Of a stretch of 6,783 bases of DNA, positions 5,250 through 6,783 are shown in pieces. Below the pieces are notes generated by a model, which saw only the letters and a program-made list of their open reading frames with translations, was not told the origin of the DNA and searched no databases. The stretch is from an uncultured Eubacteriales bacterium. Its GTDB lineage: Bacteria > Bacillota > Clostridia > Oscillospirales > Oscillospiraceae. Numbering within the stretch: the stretch's first letter is position 1; every line of letters begins with the position of its first letter. The stretch covers positions 1-6,783 of the forward strand of contig URQY01000055.1 of NCBI GenBank assembly GCA_900550165.1, in the 5' to 3' direction. Made by a program: the position numbers and the translations under genes.

Positions 5250-6158
5250 ATGTGGTTCTGGCTTTCTTTGATCGCACTGCTCTGCTGGAGCGGCAGCGAC
5301 CTCTTTTCCAAGATCGGCTGTCAGGGTGAGGACGATCATCTCGCCCACCTCAAGATGGTCATCGCCGTCGGCACGGTGATGGGGCTTCACGCTGCCTACG
5401 AAATTTTCGTCGGCGGCACGGAAATCAGCTGGTCCATCATCTGGACCTACCTGCCCGTTTCGCTGCTGTACATCGGCTCGATGACGCTCGGCTATCTTGG
5501 CCTTCGCTACATTGAGCTGTCCGTCTCGTCCCCGATCTGCAACTCGTCCGGCGCGCTCGTCGCCGTGATGACGCTGCTGTTTGTCGGCGGCGAGGATTAT
5601 TCCCCGCTTGCCCTTGGTGCGATCGTTCTTGTCTGTGCGGGCGCGATCGGCCTCGGCGTGGTGGACGCCACGGAGGACCCCGAGCTGCGCGCCGCCCGTC
5701 AAGCGGACGGCAACCGCAAGTATTCCAAGAGCTTTCTGGCCCTTGCCCTGCCGGTGGCCTATTGCCTGCTCGACGCTGCCGGCACCTTTGCCGACAACCG
5801 CGTGCTCGAAACGCTGGACGAGGGCAGCGCCAACTGCGCCTACGAGCTGACGTTCCTTTTCGCCGCCGTTGTATGCTTCATCTACGTGGTCTTCGTCAAG
5901 AAGGACCGCCTGCTGCCCAGGCGCGAAGCGCCGAAGTACATCGGCGCCATCTGCGAAACCGCCGGTCAGTTTGCCTACATTTACGCCATTGCGGACACCT
6001 CGCACCTTGCGATGTCCGCGCCGATCATCAGCTCCTACTGCGCGGCCAGCGTGCTGTGGAGCAGGCTCTTCCTGAAGGAAAAGCTCTCGTGGAAGCACTA
6101 CCTGATGATCCTTTTCATCGTCATCGGCATCGCCGTGATGGGTGTATTCGATATGTGA
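5250..6158 (+). CDS. EamA/DMT-superfamily transporter
   Basis: This inner-membrane permease of the drug/metabolite transporter superfamily has 302 aa, the normal length. Ten hydrophobic segments are visible at about 1-20, 33-53, 62-82, 92-112, 118-138, 162-180, 194-216, 229-248, 252-275 and 283-301, split by a charged cytoplasmic loop (about 139-160) into two EamA repeats. Repeat hallmarks are LGLRYIELSVSSPICNSSGALVAVM (first) and IADTSHLAMSAPIISSYCAASVLWSRLFLKEKLSW (second). Family members export or import amino acids, nucleobases, drugs or metabolites; nothing here sets the substrate. The ATG at 5250 is the only good start; AAAGGAG (5229-5235) is 14 nt upstream, which is unusually far. It lies 157 bp after the PLP gene with no clear terminator between, so a shared transcript is possible. 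It is followed by a strong terminator. Confidence 0.9.
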   Translation: MWFWLSLIALLCWSGSDLFSKIGCQGEDDHLAHLKMVIAVGTVMGLHAAYEIFVGGTEISWSIIWTYLPVSLLYIGSMTLGYLGLRYIELSVSSPICNSSGALVAVMTLLFVGGEDYSPLALGAIVLVCAGAIGLGVVDATEDPELRAARQADGNRKYSKSFLALALPVAYCLLDAAGTFADNRVLETLDEGSANCAYELTFLFAAVVCFIYVVFVKKDRLLPRREAPKYIGAICETAGQFAYIYAIADTSHLAMSAPIISSYCAASVLWSRLFLKEKLSWKHYLMILFIVIGIAVMGVFDM

Positions 6159-6171
6159 TTTTTATGCACGA

Positions 6172-6218
6172 AAGAGGCGTGTTCCTGCCAACGCGGGAAC
6201 ACGCCTCTTCTCTTTTTT
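6172..6218 (+). terminator. Strong terminator between convergent genes
   Basis: The arms at 6172-6188 and 6193-6209 pair over 17 positions (14 bp perfect from the base, then one G-U wobble and two more pairs) around a 4-nt loop (CAAC), followed by CTC and T6 (6213-6218). It closes the transporter transcript. The T-run overlaps the stop codon (6217-6219) of the convergent minus-strand gene. On that strand the hairpin follows the stop directly, so it may serve both genes, although the minus-strand tail has only three consecutive T. Confidence 0.9.
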
Positions 6219-6783
6219 AAGCTTTTCTGACGGGATGGCGGATCACGGTCTTTCGCCTGTCCGCCGCGACGCGGCGCGGGTCGGAGAGATAGATCTCGTG
6301 GTGCCACCGCGCGTCGCACAGGTCGTTTTCATACCTGTTTGCGCGCAGAAATTCGTCCATCTTCGCGACAGACTCACCCTCGCTATCGAACGAGCCGAGG
6401 TGCAGGATCTGCACGCAGAGGCCCTCGTCGACTGTCAGGAATTCCGCCGCCGAGCAGTCGAGCTTTTTCTTCTTCGCCGCCGTTTCTGCCGCCCAGCCAA
6501 AGTCCGCTTTCGTGATGAAGTCCGGCAGGCGCAGGACGGATATCCAGCGAAAGTCCGATTTTCGCACACCGTCGCCCGCCGCTGCATCCGGCGCCTGCCA
6601 GAAGCCCTCGAGCGGCGGCACGACATAGTCGAAAAAGCCGTCGATCTCGTGCCCCGCGCGCCTGCTCATTTTGAGCGTATAGGCCACGGCGTAGAGCACG
6701 CCGATGGCGTGCTGATACGCGCCGTTCTCCTCGTTCGGGTCGCCCGTGCCGCGCACGGCGATGTAATTCGCGCGCGGCACGGT
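6217..6783 (-). CDS. GyrI-like small-molecule-binding domain protein, 5' end outside the window
   Basis: This is the C-terminal 188 residues of a GyrI-like (COG4832-type) cytoplasmic protein. Related GyrI-like/SAV2435-type domains bind diverse small molecules; some members hydrolyse cyclopropanoid genotoxins. Visible family hallmarks are TVPRANYIAVRGTGDPNEENG at the visible N-terminus, AIGVLYAVAYTLKMSRRAG, YVVPPLEGFW, SDFRWISVLRLPDFIT, AAKKKKLDCSAAEF, GLCVQILHLGSFDSEGESV, HHEIYLSDPRR with the conserved Glu, and TVIRHPVRK at the end. The GTG at 6778-6780 encodes the Val of TVP and is not the start; homologues I recall have roughly 20-30 more residues before it. The C-terminus is intact and the stop TAA (6217-6219) touches the shared terminator. 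The gene is convergent with the transporter and probably unrelated to it in function. Confidence 0.88.
   Translation of the reverse strand, partial: TVPRANYIAVRGTGDPNEENGAYQHAIGVLYAVAYTLKMSRRAGHEIDGFFDYVVPPLEGFWQAPDAAAGDGVRKSDFRWISVLRLPDFITKADFGWAAETAAKKKKLDCSAAEFLTVDEGLCVQILHLGSFDSEGESVAKMDEFLRANRYENDLCDARWHHEIYLSDPRRVAADRRKTVIRHPVRKA

Noticed and set aside
5133..6098. 321-residue minus-strand open frame opposite the transporter
   Set aside because: It has charge-rich, low-complexity antisense composition and no recognisable domain. The plus strand carries an intact ten-helix transporter with clear EamA hallmarks.
6778..6780. GTG as start codon of the GyrI-like gene
   Set aside because: It encodes the Val of a conserved TVP-x3-YIAVRG segment that is internal in the family; the preceding codon in the window is Thr, and the true start lies beyond the edge.

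Overview
This window looks like chromosomal DNA of a GC-rich, spore-forming or spore-derived member of the Clostridia, most like the gut Oscillospiraceae/Ruminococcaceae. The grounds are an S-layer-homology (SLH) protein, a collagen-like Gly-Pro-Thr protein of the kind found on clostridial and bacilli spore surfaces, a YnbB-type methionine gamma-lyase family protein and a GyrI-like protein, all with strong GC bias at third codon positions. The genus is not resolved. No RNA gene, CRISPR array, insertion sequence or phage gene was seen.

Layout. At the left edge (1-180) a leftward sigma-A-type promoter, with a perfect palindrome over its -10 box, fires out of the window, next to a hairpin with a T-run. 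A leftward gene (180-983) encodes a membrane-anchored protein with three SLH motifs. A divergent intergenic region (984-1163) carries a leftward vegetative-type promoter and a weaker rightward candidate resembling a sigma-K promoter. Rightward from 1164 come a 211-residue collagen-like protein with 47 uninterrupted Gly-X-Y triplets, a GC-rich intercistronic hairpin, and a family 2 glycosyltransferase with C-terminal TPR-like repeats, closed by a strong terminator that overlaps its stop codon.

A second rightward unit starts near 3000. It holds an unrecognised helical acidic protein (3033-3812) whose stop overlaps by 4 bp the start of a PLP-dependent methionine gamma-lyase/aluminium-resistance family protein (3809-5092). 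After a 157-bp leader region with an inverted repeat next to the ribosome binding site comes a ten-helix EamA/DMT-type transporter (5250-6158). It ends at a very strong terminator shared with the convergent, leftward 3' part of a GyrI-like protein that runs off the right edge.

How the genes may work together. The most suggestive grouping is collagen-like protein plus glycosyltransferase. The Thr in the Gly-Pro-Thr triplets is the residue type glycosylated in Bacillus BclA, and C. difficile pairs a glycosyltransferase with a BclA gene. I infer a surface glycoprotein and its dedicated modifying enzyme, possibly made late in sporulation. The SLH gene is divergent and may be only a neighbour. The unknown helical protein is probably translationally coupled to the PLP enzyme. 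The transporter and GyrI-like genes look like ordinary housekeeping or stress functions. Apart from the collagen/glycosyltransferase pair and the orphan helical protein, I see no strong sign of a wholly new system.
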